DNA from: Actinomycetes bacterium
Lineage (GTDB): Bacteria > Actinomycetota > Actinomycetes > Actinomycetales > Cellulomonadaceae
NCBI GenBank assembly: GCA_023418375.1
Contig: JAEZZV010000056.1
Span: 1 to 10,070, forward strand
Length of the DNA stretch: 10,070 nt
Reading direction: 5' to 3'
Within the stretch, counting starts at the first letter, position 1, and each line of letters opens with the position of its first letter. The notes below the pieces were generated by a model. That model did no database searches and was not told where the DNA came from. It saw only the letters and a list, made by a program, of their open reading frames with translations. This document shows, piece after piece, positions 1-7,230 of the stretch. The position numbers and the translations under genes were made by a program.

Positions 1-841
1 CCTCCGCGGTCACCGTGTCCGACGCCGCCTCGGCGGCCTGCTCCGCCTGGGCGTTCTCCGCGACGGCGGCCCGCTCCTCGGCCGCCAGCTCCGCGCCGCG
101 CTCGAGCACCACGCGCACCGCCTCGGCGGGGTCGTCGACGAGCCGGATGAGCTCCAGGTCCACCTCGTGGATGTTCCCGCGGGCGACCACGGCGTCGCGC
201 AGCCAGTCGAGCAGCCCCTGCCAGTAGTCGCTGCCCACCAGGACGATGGGGAACTCCGTGACCTTGTGCGTCTGCACGAGCGTCAGGGACTCGAAGAGCT
301 CGTCGAACGTACCGAACCCGCCCGGGAGCACCACGAACCCCTGCGAGTACTTCACGAAGCAGGTCTTGCGCGCGAAGAAGTACCGGAAGTTGACGCCGAG
401 GTCGACGTACTCGTTCATGGACTGCTCGAAGGGCAGCTCGATGCCGAGCCCGACGGACAGGCCGCCCGCCTCGTGCGCGCCCTTGTTCGCGGCCTCCATG
501 ATCCCCGGCCCGCCGCCGGTGATGACCGCGTACCCGGCCTCGGCGAGCCCGCGCCCGACGTGGTGCGCCATGGCGTACTCGGGCGCATCTGGCTTGGTCC
601 GGGCGGAGCCGAAGACGCTCACCGCGGGGCCGACCTCGGCGAGCGCGCCGAAACCTTCGACGAACTCGCTCTGGATCCGCATCACGCGCCACGGGTCGCC
701 GCTCACCCACGAGGTGTCGTCGGTGGGGGCGAGGAGGCGCTGGTCCGATGTCGTCCGCGGCACCTGACCGCCGCGCAGCATGACCGGCCCCTTCCGGTAG
801 GTGCGGCGCAGGTGGTCGGCGGCGGGGTGCTCCGTGCTCAT
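1..841 (-). CDS. LOG-family (TIGR00730) nucleotide 5'-monophosphate phosphoribohydrolase, 3' end cut by window edge
   Basis: Reading from ATG at 841 to the window edge gives 280 residues without a stop, so the C terminus lies outside. The protein has a Rossmann-like core: a strand ending VSVFGSAR (residues 75-81), the glycine-rich ITGGGPGIMEAANKGA (107-122), NFRYFFARK (151-159) and the family signature PGGFGTFDE (173-181), which together bind and hydrolyse the nucleotide. Known members cleave cytokinin riboside or purine 5'-monophosphates to free base and ribose 5-phosphate in the cytosol; which nucleotide is used here cannot be read from sequence. The normal domain ends near residue 250 and is followed by an Ala/Glu-rich, probably helical tail that runs off the window. 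About 50 residues before the core (1-50) are polar and basic, as in longer actinobacterial members. It lies 52 bp downstream of dapE on the same strand but has its own candidate promoter. Family call is sure; substrate is not. Confidence 0.93.
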   Translation of the reverse strand, partial: MSTEHPAADHLRRTYRKGPVMLRGGQVPRTTSDQRLLAPTDDTSWVSGDPWRVMRIQSEFVEGFGALAEVGPAVSVFGSARTKPDAPEYAMAHHVGRGLAEAGYAVITGGGPGIMEAANKGAHEAGGLSVGLGIELPFEQSMNEYVDLGVNFRYFFARKTCFVKYSQGFVVLPGGFGTFDELFESLTLVQTHKVTEFPIVLVGSDYWQGLLDWLRDAVVARGNIHEVDLELIRLVDDPAEAVRVVLERGAELAAEERAAVAENAQAEQAAEAASDTVTAE

Positions 842-847
842 GGGTCG

Positions 848-853
848 ACTCTA
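848..853 (-). promoter_or_regulatory. Candidate -10 element for the LOG gene, leaderless-type spacing
   Basis: On the minus strand TAGAGT fits the actinobacterial -10 consensus TANNNT and stands 6 nt before the ATG at 841. There is no room for a ribosome binding site after a normal transcription start, so transcription from here would begin at or next to the ATG. A GGAGG-like match is not present at the right distance. No convincing -35 is seen. Confidence 0.45.
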
Positions 854-872
854 GGAGGTCCACCGCCACCGG

Positions 873-888
873 GCCGCGGCGCCGCGGC
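873..888 (-). terminator. GC-rich hairpin just after dapE
   Basis: Positions 873-878 pair with 883-888 (GCCGCG/CGCGGC) around a 4-nt loop, six GC pairs; the whole 16 bases are a perfect palindrome made of two copies of GCCGCGGC. It begins 6 nt beyond the dapE stop codon and precedes the LOG gene promoter. There is no U tract, so it could be a weak terminator, an mRNA 3'-end stabiliser, or chance in GC-rich DNA. Confidence 0.35.
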
Positions 889-893
889 GCGCG

Positions 894-2000
894 TCAGGTG
901 GTGAGCCAGGCCCGCAGGCCCTCGTAGCAGGCGGTCAGGTGCCAGGCGGGGCACCGCTCGTCGTCCGCGTGGGCCAGCAGGGGGTCGCCCGGGCCGAAGT
1001 TCACGGCCGGGATCCCCAGCTCGCCGAACCGGGCGACGTCGGTCCAGCCCTCCTTGGCGGCGGGCGCCCGGCCGGACGCCGCAGTCACGGCCGCCACGAA
1101 CGACGCGAGGGCGGGGCGGTCCAGACCGGGGCGGGCGCCGCCCGCGACGTCGACCACGCGGACGTCGTGGCCCGCGAACAGCTCGCGGACGTGCTCCTCC
1201 GCCTGCTCGGGCGACCGGTCCGGCGCGAACCGGTAGTTGACCGTCACCACGCACGAGTCCGGGATGACGTTGCCGGCCACTCCCCCACGGATGCCGACCG
1301 CGTTCAGTCCCTCGCGATAGGTCAGCCCGTCGACCTCGGCGACGCGCGGGGTGTAGGCGGCGAGGGTGGCCAGCACGGGTGCGGCGGCGTGCACCGCGTT
1401 CACCCCGCGCCACGAGCGCGCCGAGTGGGCGGCCACGCCGTGCAGGTGGACCTCGGCGCGCAGGGTGCCGTTGCAGCCGCCCTCGATCCCTGCGGACGTC
1501 GGCTCGCACAGGACGGCGACGTCACCGGCCAGCCAGTCGGGCCGCGTGCGGGCGAGCCGGCCCAGGCCGTTGCGCTCCGCCTCGACCTCCTCCTGGTCGT
1601 AGAACACCCAGGTGACGTCGCGCGTCGGCGCCTCGAGCGCGGCGGCGAGCGCGAGCTGCACCGCGACGCCGCCCTTCATGTCCACGGTGCCGCGACCCCA
1701 GACCTCGGCGGCGTCGCCCTCACCCAGCACCTGGCTCGGCAGGTTGTCCGCGACGGGGACCGTGTCGAGGTGCCCGGCCACGACGACCCGCTCGGCCCGC
1801 CCGAGCTCCGTGCGGGCGACGATCGCGTCGCCGTCGCGGGCGACCGTCAGGTGCGGCAGCGCGCGCAGGGCCCGCTCGACGGCGTCGGCCAGCCGCGCCT
1901 CGTCGCCCGAGACGGAGGGGATGTCGCAGATGGCACGCGTCAGGGTGACGAGGTCACCCGACAGGTCGAGCGTGTCGGGGAGGGCGGCGCGATCAGACAT
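894..2000 (-). CDS. dapE: Succinyl-diaminopimelate desuccinylase (M20 metallopeptidase family)
   Basis: DapE hydrolyses N-succinyl-L,L-2,6-diaminopimelate to succinate and L,L-diaminopimelate, in the cytosol, with two zinc ions. With ATG at 2000 the protein is 368 residues, normal for actinobacterial DapE. Visible M20 features: GHLDT (76-80, metal His77 with Asp79), GRGTVDMKGG (102-111, bridging Asp108), DQEEVE (135-140, catalytic Glu137 and metal Glu138), CEPT (165-168, metal Glu166) and LLAHADDE (341-348, metal His344). The lid or dimerisation domain lies between about 175 and 290. The frame is open further upstream to GTG at 2096, but that stretch overlaps the divergent dapD start and looks unlike the family; the ATG at 2000 begins directly before the conserved N-terminal helix and has a -10 element at leaderless spacing. 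Other M20 peptidases are possible in principle, but divergent pairing with dapD and the motif set make DapE the clear choice. Confidence 0.95.
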   Translation of the reverse strand: MSDRAALPDTLDLSGDLVTLTRAICDIPSVSGDEARLADAVERALRALPHLTVARDGDAIVARTELGRAERVVVAGHLDTVPVADNLPSQVLGEGDAAEVWGRGTVDMKGGVAVQLALAAALEAPTRDVTWVFYDQEEVEAERNGLGRLARTRPDWLAGDVAVLCEPTSAGIEGGCNGTLRAEVHLHGVAAHSARSWRGVNAVHAAAPVLATLAAYTPRVAEVDGLTYREGLNAVGIRGGVAGNVIPDSCVVTVNYRFAPDRSPEQAEEHVRELFAGHDVRVVDVAGGARPGLDRPALASFVAAVTAASGRAPAAKEGWTDVARFGELGIPAVNFGPGDPLLAHADDERCPAWHLTACYEGLRAWLTT

Positions 2001-2007
2001 GGGGCCG

Positions 2008-2013
2008 ACCCTA
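2008..2013 (-). promoter_or_regulatory. Candidate -10 element for dapE
   Basis: On the minus strand TAGGGT (TANNNT class) ends 7 nt before the dapE ATG. The stretch between them has no Shine-Dalgarno match, which fits a leaderless transcript. It lies inside GACCCTAG at 2007-2014, an 8-mer that recurs in the same orientation at 2062-2069 around the dapD promoter. Confidence 0.5.
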
Positions 2014-2066
2014 GCGAGGACGTCCCATCCTGCGGCGGGTCTGCCTGCGCCTCGGGCGACGGACCC

Positions 2067-2072
2067 TAGGCT
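2067..2072 (+). promoter_or_regulatory. Candidate -10 element for dapD
   Basis: TAGGCT (TANNNT class) ends 7 nt before the dapD ATG at 2080, the same spacing as the opposing dapE element. No ribosome binding site is visible between it and the start, and no clear -35 is found 17-19 nt further upstream. Leaderless transcription is the simplest reading. Confidence 0.5.
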
Positions 2073-2079
2073 GGCGCGC

Positions 2080-3069
2080 ATGACCGCCCCCGTCACCCAG
2101 CCGCGGACGGCCTGGGGTCACGGCCTCGCCACCGTCACCCTCGGGGGGACCGTGCTGGACGTGTGGTACCCCCGGCCGGCCCTCGGCACCCCCGACGACG
2201 CCCGTCCCCCCGGTGCGGCCGACCCGCACGCCGCTCTCTCGCTGGTGCAGCAGGCCGCCGACGCCGACGACGCCCGCGCGGTCCGCACGCAGGCCGTGAC
2301 GACGCGGGTCGACCTCGACGCGCCGCCCGTGGACACCGCCGACGCGTACCTGCGGCTCCACCTGCTCTCGCACCGGCTGGTCCGCCCGCACGGGGTGAAC
2401 CTCGACGGGATCTTCGCGGTCCTGCCGAACGTGGTCTGGACCGACCGCGGTCCGTGCGCGCCCGAGGGCTTCGAGGAGGTCCGCGCCCGGTTCCGCGCGT
2501 CGGGCCGCGCGGTGACCGTGCTCGGCGTCGACAAGTTCCCGCGCATGGTCGACTACGTGGTCCCCACGGGTGTGCGCATCGCCGACGCGGACCGGGTGCG
2601 CCTGGGCGCCCATCTCGCCGAGGGCACGACCGTGATGCACGAGGGCTTCGTGAACTTCAACGCGGGCACCCTGGGCGTCTCGATGGTCGAGGGCCGGATC
2701 TCGCAGGGTGTGGTCGTGGGCGACGGCAGCGACATCGGTGGCGGTGCGTCGATCATGGGAACCCTCTCCGGGGGCGGGAAGGTGACGATCTCGATCGGGC
2801 GCCGCTCGCTCGTCGGCGCGAACGCGGGGCTGGGCATCTCGCTCGGCGACGACTGCGTCGTCGAGGCCGGCCTGTACGTCACCGCCGGGACCAAGGTGAC
2901 CCTCCTGCCGGCCAAGGGCTCCGAGGACGCACCACGGGTCGTGGCTGCCCGTGAGCTGTCCGGCCGGGACGGGCTGCTCTTCCGCCGGCACTCGCTGACG
3001 GGCGCGGTCGAGGCGGTCCCGCGCCCGGGCGTCGGCATCGAGCTCAACCCGGACCTGCACACCAACTGA
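2080..3069 (+). CDS. dapD: 2,3,4,5-tetrahydropyridine-2,6-dicarboxylate N-succinyltransferase, actinobacterial type
   Basis: DapD transfers succinate from succinyl-CoA to L-2-amino-6-oxopimelate (the open form of tetrahydrodipicolinate), the first step of the succinylase branch to meso-diaminopimelate and lysine. The product is 329 residues, close to Mycobacterium tuberculosis DapD (Rv1201c). An N-terminal alpha/beta part (1-165) precedes the left-handed beta helix, seen as hexapeptide-like repeats from about 170 to 275, including FNAGTLG (193-199), SMVEGRIS (201-208), GDGSDIGGGASIMGTLSGGG (214-233) and GANAGLGISLGDD (246-258). Glu204 in SMVEG matches the active-site Glu of the mycobacterial enzyme by recalled alignment. 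The C terminus (RRHSLTGAVEAV, ending NPDLHTN) is also typical. The ATG at 2080 is preferred over upstream in-frame codons because it begins the conserved region, lies outside dapE and follows a -10 element. The active form should be a trimer. The lysozyme-like gene follows after 15 bp and is probably co-transcribed. Confidence 0.96.
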   Translation: MTAPVTQPRTAWGHGLATVTLGGTVLDVWYPRPALGTPDDARPPGAADPHAALSLVQQAADADDARAVRTQAVTTRVDLDAPPVDTADAYLRLHLLSHRLVRPHGVNLDGIFAVLPNVVWTDRGPCAPEGFEEVRARFRASGRAVTVLGVDKFPRMVDYVVPTGVRIADADRVRLGAHLAEGTTVMHEGFVNFNAGTLGVSMVEGRISQGVVVGDGSDIGGGASIMGTLSGGGKVTISIGRRSLVGANAGLGISLGDDCVVEAGLYVTAGTKVTLLPAKGSEDAPRVVAARELSGRDGLLFRRHSLTGAVEAVPRPGVGIELNPDLHTN

Positions 3070-3084
3070 CGGACCCGAGCGCCG

Positions 3085-4095
3085 ATGCCGTCCCGCCCGA
3101 ACCCCGTCCACCGGCCCGACCGGCCGTTCGGGCCCGTCAGCGGGTCCCGCACCCCTCCGGCCGCCCCGCGCCGCGCGCCGTCCCGCGTGCCCTCTCCGCC
3201 GCCCCGCCGGCGCCGCGGGGTGCGCACCCTCGTGCGTGCCGTGGTCCTGCTCACGGTGTTCGCCGGTGTCGTCACCGCGGCCTCCCTCGGCATCGCCGCG
3301 TTCCTCGGCGGCGACGAGCCGGCGCCGCAGATGAGCCGGTGCGCCGCGACCCTCGAGGGCACCGACTGGTACCTCGATCCGCAGCAGGCCGACCTCGCGG
3401 CGCTCATCGCCGGTCAGGCGATCGCCCGCGACCTCCCGCCGCGCGCGCTCACCATCGCCCTGGCGACGGCGCTGCAGGAGTCCGACCTGGCGAACATCGA
3501 GCACGGTGACCGCGACTCGCTCGGGATCTTCCAGCAGCGGCCGTCGCAGGGCTGGGGCACGGCCGAGCAGATCCTCGACCCGGTGTACTCCACGAACGCG
3601 TTCTACGACGCGCTCGTCGAGGTGGCGGGCTACCAGGACATGGCGGTGACCGAGGCCGCGCAGGCCGTGCAGCGCTCAGCCTTCCCCGACGCCTACGCGC
3701 AGCACGAGCCGCGCGCCCGCGCCTGGGCTAACGCGCTCTACGGCTTCGCGTCGGGCGCGGTCCGCTGCGAGCTCGACGACCCCGACGCCCCGGCCGACCC
3801 GGCGGCGGTCGTCGCACGGGTGGAGCGCGACCTCGGCCTGACGGCCACCGCGACACCCGAGGGCGTGCTCATCGACGTCACGCCGCTGGCGCCGGAGGAC
3901 GCCGAGCTGGCGGCGCGGCTCGCGTGGGGCGTCGCGCACTGGGCGGTCGCTGCGGCGGACGCGACGGGCGTCACCGGCGTCGAGCACGCGACGCTCAGGT
4001 GGGACCGGGGAGCCGTCTGGCACCCGCGTCCGGCGGACGCGGCGCCGCTCGCTGACGCCACCGTGCTGCTGCGCGTGGCGCCACGGGCGGACTGA
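3085..4095 (+). CDS. Membrane-anchored lysozyme-like protein of unknown function
   Basis: The 336-residue protein has a proline/arginine-rich, probably cytoplasmic N terminus (1-46), one transmembrane helix (about 48-75, VVLLTVFAGVVTAASLGIAAFL) and an extracytoplasmic remainder. Residues 97-220 resemble the lysozyme-like/transglycosylase superfamily: a helix with ALQESDL (129-135, Glu132 in the place of the catalytic acid), then DSLGIFQQRPSQGWGT (144-159) and a helix-rich segment ending ALYGF (217-221). Cys86 and Cys228 bracket this domain and could form a disulfide. Residues 229-336 form a less conserved domain. Members of this actinobacterial family are often labelled heavy metal transporter, which the single helix does not support. 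Spacing of 15 bp behind dapD suggests one operon, so a role in peptidoglycan turnover is reasonable but inferred. Start ATG 3085 has only a weak upstream purine stretch, fitting translational coupling. Gene certain; catalytic activity unproven. Confidence 0.85.
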   Translation: MPSRPNPVHRPDRPFGPVSGSRTPPAAPRRAPSRVPSPPPRRRRGVRTLVRAVVLLTVFAGVVTAASLGIAAFLGGDEPAPQMSRCAATLEGTDWYLDPQQADLAALIAGQAIARDLPPRALTIALATALQESDLANIEHGDRDSLGIFQQRPSQGWGTAEQILDPVYSTNAFYDALVEVAGYQDMAVTEAAQAVQRSAFPDAYAQHEPRARAWANALYGFASGAVRCELDDPDAPADPAAVVARVERDLGLTATATPEGVLIDVTPLAPEDAELAARLAWGVAHWAVAAADATGVTGVEHATLRWDRGAVWHPRPADAAPLADATVLLRVAPRAD

Positions 4096-4099
4096 CGGC

Positions 4100-4116
4100 C
4101 GCCGTGACCGACGGCG
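4100..4116. terminator. Candidate bidirectional hairpin between convergent genes
   Basis: CGCCGT (4100-4105) pairs with ACGGCG (4111-4116) around a 5-nt loop, in the 42-bp gap between the convergent ends of the lysozyme-like gene and gltA. The stem is short and there is no T tract, so its strength as a terminator is doubtful; position is the main support. Confidence 0.4.
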
Positions 4117-4137
4117 CGCCGCGGGCCGCCTCGAGCG

Positions 4138-5436
<1,299 letters not shown>

Positions 5437-5450
5437 GCCCTCCTCCTTCT
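5437..5450 (-). promoter_or_regulatory. Strong ribosome binding site of gltA
   Basis: On the minus strand AAGGAGGAGG stands a few bases before the ATG at 5436. It is one of the best matches to the 16S anti-Shine-Dalgarno sequence in the window and decides the gltA start against the upstream in-frame codons. Confidence 0.8.
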
Positions 5451-5501
5451 GACCGGCGCGGGGCGATAGACCCGGCCGCCGTCGTGCCAAGGTGTGCGAG
5501 A

Positions 5502-5507
5502 AAGGTA
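5502..5507 (-). promoter_or_regulatory. Possible -10 element of gltA
   Basis: TACCTT on the minus strand fits TANNNT and would place transcription start near 5495, giving a leader of about 60 nt that includes the ribosome binding site. It sits in the loop of a small inverted repeat (GCGAG 5496-5500 / CTCGC 5508-5512). A second inverted repeat, CCTGC/GCAGG at 5524-5538, lies just upstream and could be an operator. No good -35 is seen. Confidence 0.3.
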
Positions 5508-5576
5508 CTCGCGCGAGCGGTTCCCTGCCTAACGCAGGCCCGGGCGCGGTCATCCGTGGCCCGGACCACCTGCCGA

Positions 5577-5602
5577 GGCGGGGGCCGGCCGGGCCCCTCG
5601 CC
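5577..5602 (-). terminator. Strong GC hairpin downstream of dapC
   Basis: GGCG plus GGGGCC (5577-5586) pairs with GGCCCC (5592-5597) and, after one bulged T at 5598, CGCC (5599-5602). This gives ten GC pairs with a 5-nt loop. It lies about 70 bp beyond the dapC stop and upstream of the gltA leader, where a terminator separating the two transcription units is expected. It lacks a U tract, as is common in actinobacterial candidate terminators. Confidence 0.5.
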
Positions 5603-5673
5603 GCGCGCGAGGTCAAGCGTCAGTAAAGCAGATGGCGGCAGTCGGTGTCGGCATACTCATGTCACGGTCAACG

Positions 5674-6801
5674 TCAGGCGCCGCCGAGGCGGGCCGCCGC
5701 TGCGGCCACCGCCTCGTCCGACGCCGTGAGCGCCACCCGGACGTGGCGGACACCCGCCGGTCCGTAGAACGACCCGGGGGCGACGAGTATTCCTTGATCG
5801 GCCAGGTCGGCGACCGTCTGCCAGCAGTCCTGGCCCGCCCCCGCCGCCCGCACCCACAGGTACAGCCCGGCGTCGGAGCCGTCGACGACGAAGCCCGCCT
5901 GCGTGAGCGCACCCAGCAGGGCCGTGCGCCGTCGGCGGTACCGCTCGACCTGGGCGTCCACGTGCACGTCGTCCGCGAGCGCCACGGCCGCGGCCGCCTG
6001 CACCGGCGCCGGCAACATCATGCCCGCGTGCTTGCGCACCTCCAGGAGCGCGGCGACGCGACGCGGGTCACCCGCCACGAAGCCAGCCCGGTAGCCCGCG
6101 AGGTTCGACTGCTTCGACAGCGACTGCACGACGAGCAGGTCCGTGTGGTCCCCACCGCAGACCCGTGGGTCGAGGATGCTCGGCACCCCCTCGCTCGCCC
6201 ACGGCTGCGACCAGGCCAGGAGTCCGTAGCACTCGTCCGAGGCCACGACGGCGCCGATCGAACGCGCCGCGGTCACGACCTCCGCGAGCTCCTCGACGCC
6301 GAGCACGCTGCCCGTCGGGTTGCCCGGGGAGTTGAGCCAGACCAGCCGGACGTCGTCGCGACCGACCCAGGCGGCGACGTCGTCGGCCGGCAGCGGCTGG
6401 GCCCCCGCCAGACGCGCCCCGACGTCATAGGTCGGGTAGGCGATCTCCGGGTGCACGACGACGTCGCCGGCGCCCAGGCCCAGCAGCGACGGCAGCGTGG
6501 CGACGAGCTCCTTCGAGCCGATCGTCGGCAGGACGGCCGCCGGGTCCACGCCCGGGGCGTTACGCCGTCGCCCGAGCCACGCGGCCGCGGCCTCCCGGAG
6601 GGCGGGCGTGCCGTGCGTCGTCGGGTAGCCGGGGGCGTCGGCGGCGACGGCGAGTGCAGCCCGGACGGCCTCGGGCGTCGGGTCGACGGGGGTGCCTACC
6701 GACAGGTCGATGATGCCCTCGGGGTGGGACCGGGCCCGCCGGGCGTACGGGGCGAGGGTGTCCCAGGGGAAGTCCGGCAGGGCGGCCGTGTGGAAGCCCA
6801 C
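5674..6801 (-). CDS. dapC: N-succinyl-L,L-diaminopimelate aminotransferase (class I/II PLP enzyme)
   Basis: DapC catalyses the glutamate-dependent transamination that makes N-succinyl-L,L-diaminopimelate, between DapD and DapE in the pathway. The product is 375 residues. Fold type I aminotransferase marks are present: GYPTTHGTPALREA (58-71), NSPGNPTG (157-164, Asn161), ASDECYG (187-193, Asp189 for the pyridine nitrogen and Tyr192), SLSKQSNLAGYRAGF (227-241, Schiff-base Lys230) and VRVAL (354-358, Arg355 for the substrate carboxylate). The frame is open far upstream through fdxA, so the start was set at GTG 6801, 8 bp after the fdxA stop and directly before the conserved FHTAALPDFPWDTLAPYA. 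No ribosome binding site is visible, fitting translational coupling to fdxA. The fdxA-dapC order is also known in mycobacteria (Rv1177-Rv1178) and supports DapC over other aminotransferases, which cannot be separated by motifs alone. Confidence 0.92.
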   Translation of the reverse strand: MGFHTAALPDFPWDTLAPYARRARSHPEGIIDLSVGTPVDPTPEAVRAALAVAADAPGYPTTHGTPALREAAAAWLGRRRNAPGVDPAAVLPTIGSKELVATLPSLLGLGAGDVVVHPEIAYPTYDVGARLAGAQPLPADDVAAWVGRDDVRLVWLNSPGNPTGSVLGVEELAEVVTAARSIGAVVASDECYGLLAWSQPWASEGVPSILDPRVCGGDHTDLLVVQSLSKQSNLAGYRAGFVAGDPRRVAALLEVRKHAGMMLPAPVQAAAAVALADDVHVDAQVERYRRRRTALLGALTQAGFVVDGSDAGLYLWVRAAGAGQDCWQTVADLADQGILVAPGSFYGPAGVRHVRVALTASDEAVAAAAARLGGA

Positions 6802-6809
6802 GTGAGGGC

Positions 6810-7133
6810 TCAGGCGCCGGCCTGCGGGGGCAGCGCCGCGACGATCGGGTGGTCGCGGTCGATCTGGCCGAGCTTGGCCGCGCCGCCCGGCGAGCCGAGG
6901 ACGTCGAAGAACTCGACGTTGACCTTGTAGTACTCGCTCCACTGGTCGGGGACGTCGTCCTCGTAGTAGATCGCCTCGACCGGGCACACCGGCTCGCACG
7001 CGCCGCAGTCGACGCACTCGTCCGGGTGGATGTACAGGGAGCGCTTGCCCTCGTAGATGCAGTCGACGGGACACTCCTCGACGCACGCCTTGTCCTTGAC
7101 GTCGACGCAGGGCTGAGCGATCACGTAGGTCAC
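6810..7133 (-). CDS. fdxA: Seven-iron ferredoxin [3Fe-4S][4Fe-4S]
   Basis: A small soluble electron carrier of 107 residues. The cysteine pattern is complete: Cys9, Cys17 and Cys21 (C-x7-C-x3-CP) and Cys40, Cys43, Cys46, Cys50 (C-x2-C-x2-C-x3-CP). By the Azotobacter ferredoxin I pattern, Cys9, Cys17 and Cys50 hold the 3Fe-4S cluster, and Cys21, Cys40, Cys43 and Cys46 hold the 4Fe-4S cluster; Cys25 is the free cysteine. The C-terminal part (YYEDDVPDQWSEYYKVNVEF) is the usual helix of this class. Start is GTG 7133 with GGAGG 7 nt upstream (7141-7145). It precedes dapC by 8 bp and surely shares its transcript, although no redox step is known in the DapC reaction; the pairing is conserved but unexplained. 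In actinobacteria such ferredoxins commonly serve cytochromes P450 or oxidoreductases; the partner here is unknown. Confidence 0.96.
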   Translation of the reverse strand: MTYVIAQPCVDVKDKACVEECPVDCIYEGKRSLYIHPDECVDCGACEPVCPVEAIYYEDDVPDQWSEYYKVNVEFFDVLGSPGGAAKLGQIDRDHPIVAALPPQAGA

Positions 7134-7167
7134 GGGTGGTCCTCCGGCTGCCGGGTGGGTCGCGTCC

Positions 7168-7174
7168 TAGTATC
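7168..7174. promoter_or_regulatory. Overlapping divergent -10 elements for fdxA-dapC and the SH3-like gene
   Basis: TAGTAT (7168-7173, plus) fits TANNNT and would give a leader of about 50 nt for the gene at 7231. On the opposite strand the same bases read GATACT (7174-7169), a -10-like hexamer giving a leader of about 29 nt for fdxA. The two would share their DNA. No clear -35 is seen for either. Confidence 0.4.
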
Positions 7175-7218
7175 CCCCACGGACGGCGTCGCACCGGTGC
7201 CGGGCCGACGCTCGGGAC

Positions 7219-7225
7219 GGAGGAG
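7219..7225 (+). promoter_or_regulatory. Ribosome binding site of the SH3-like small gene
   Basis: GGAGGAG ends 5 nt before the GTG at 7231, near-perfect Shine-Dalgarno sequence and spacing. It is the main evidence that this short frame is translated and that GTG is its start. Confidence 0.75.
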
Positions 7226-7230
7226 ACCTG

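Noticed and set aside
2001..2096. Longer dapE with GTG start at 2096
   Set aside because: The extra 32 residues are not DapE-like, overlap the dapD start, and the ATG at 2000 has a promoter element at leaderless spacing.
2011..3504. 497-residue open frame on the minus strand opposite dapD and the lysozyme-like gene
   Set aside because: Spans two real genes and their gap, low-complexity Arg/Gly/Asp composition and no domain.
3085..4095. Heavy metal transporter
   Set aside because: One transmembrane helix, no metal-binding motif and no transporter fold; the exposed domain looks lysozyme-like.
5632..6930. 432-residue open frame on the plus strand opposite dapC
   Set aside because: Arg/Val/His-rich shadow translation of a GC-rich antisense frame, with no recognisable domain; dapC on the other strand has complete motifs.
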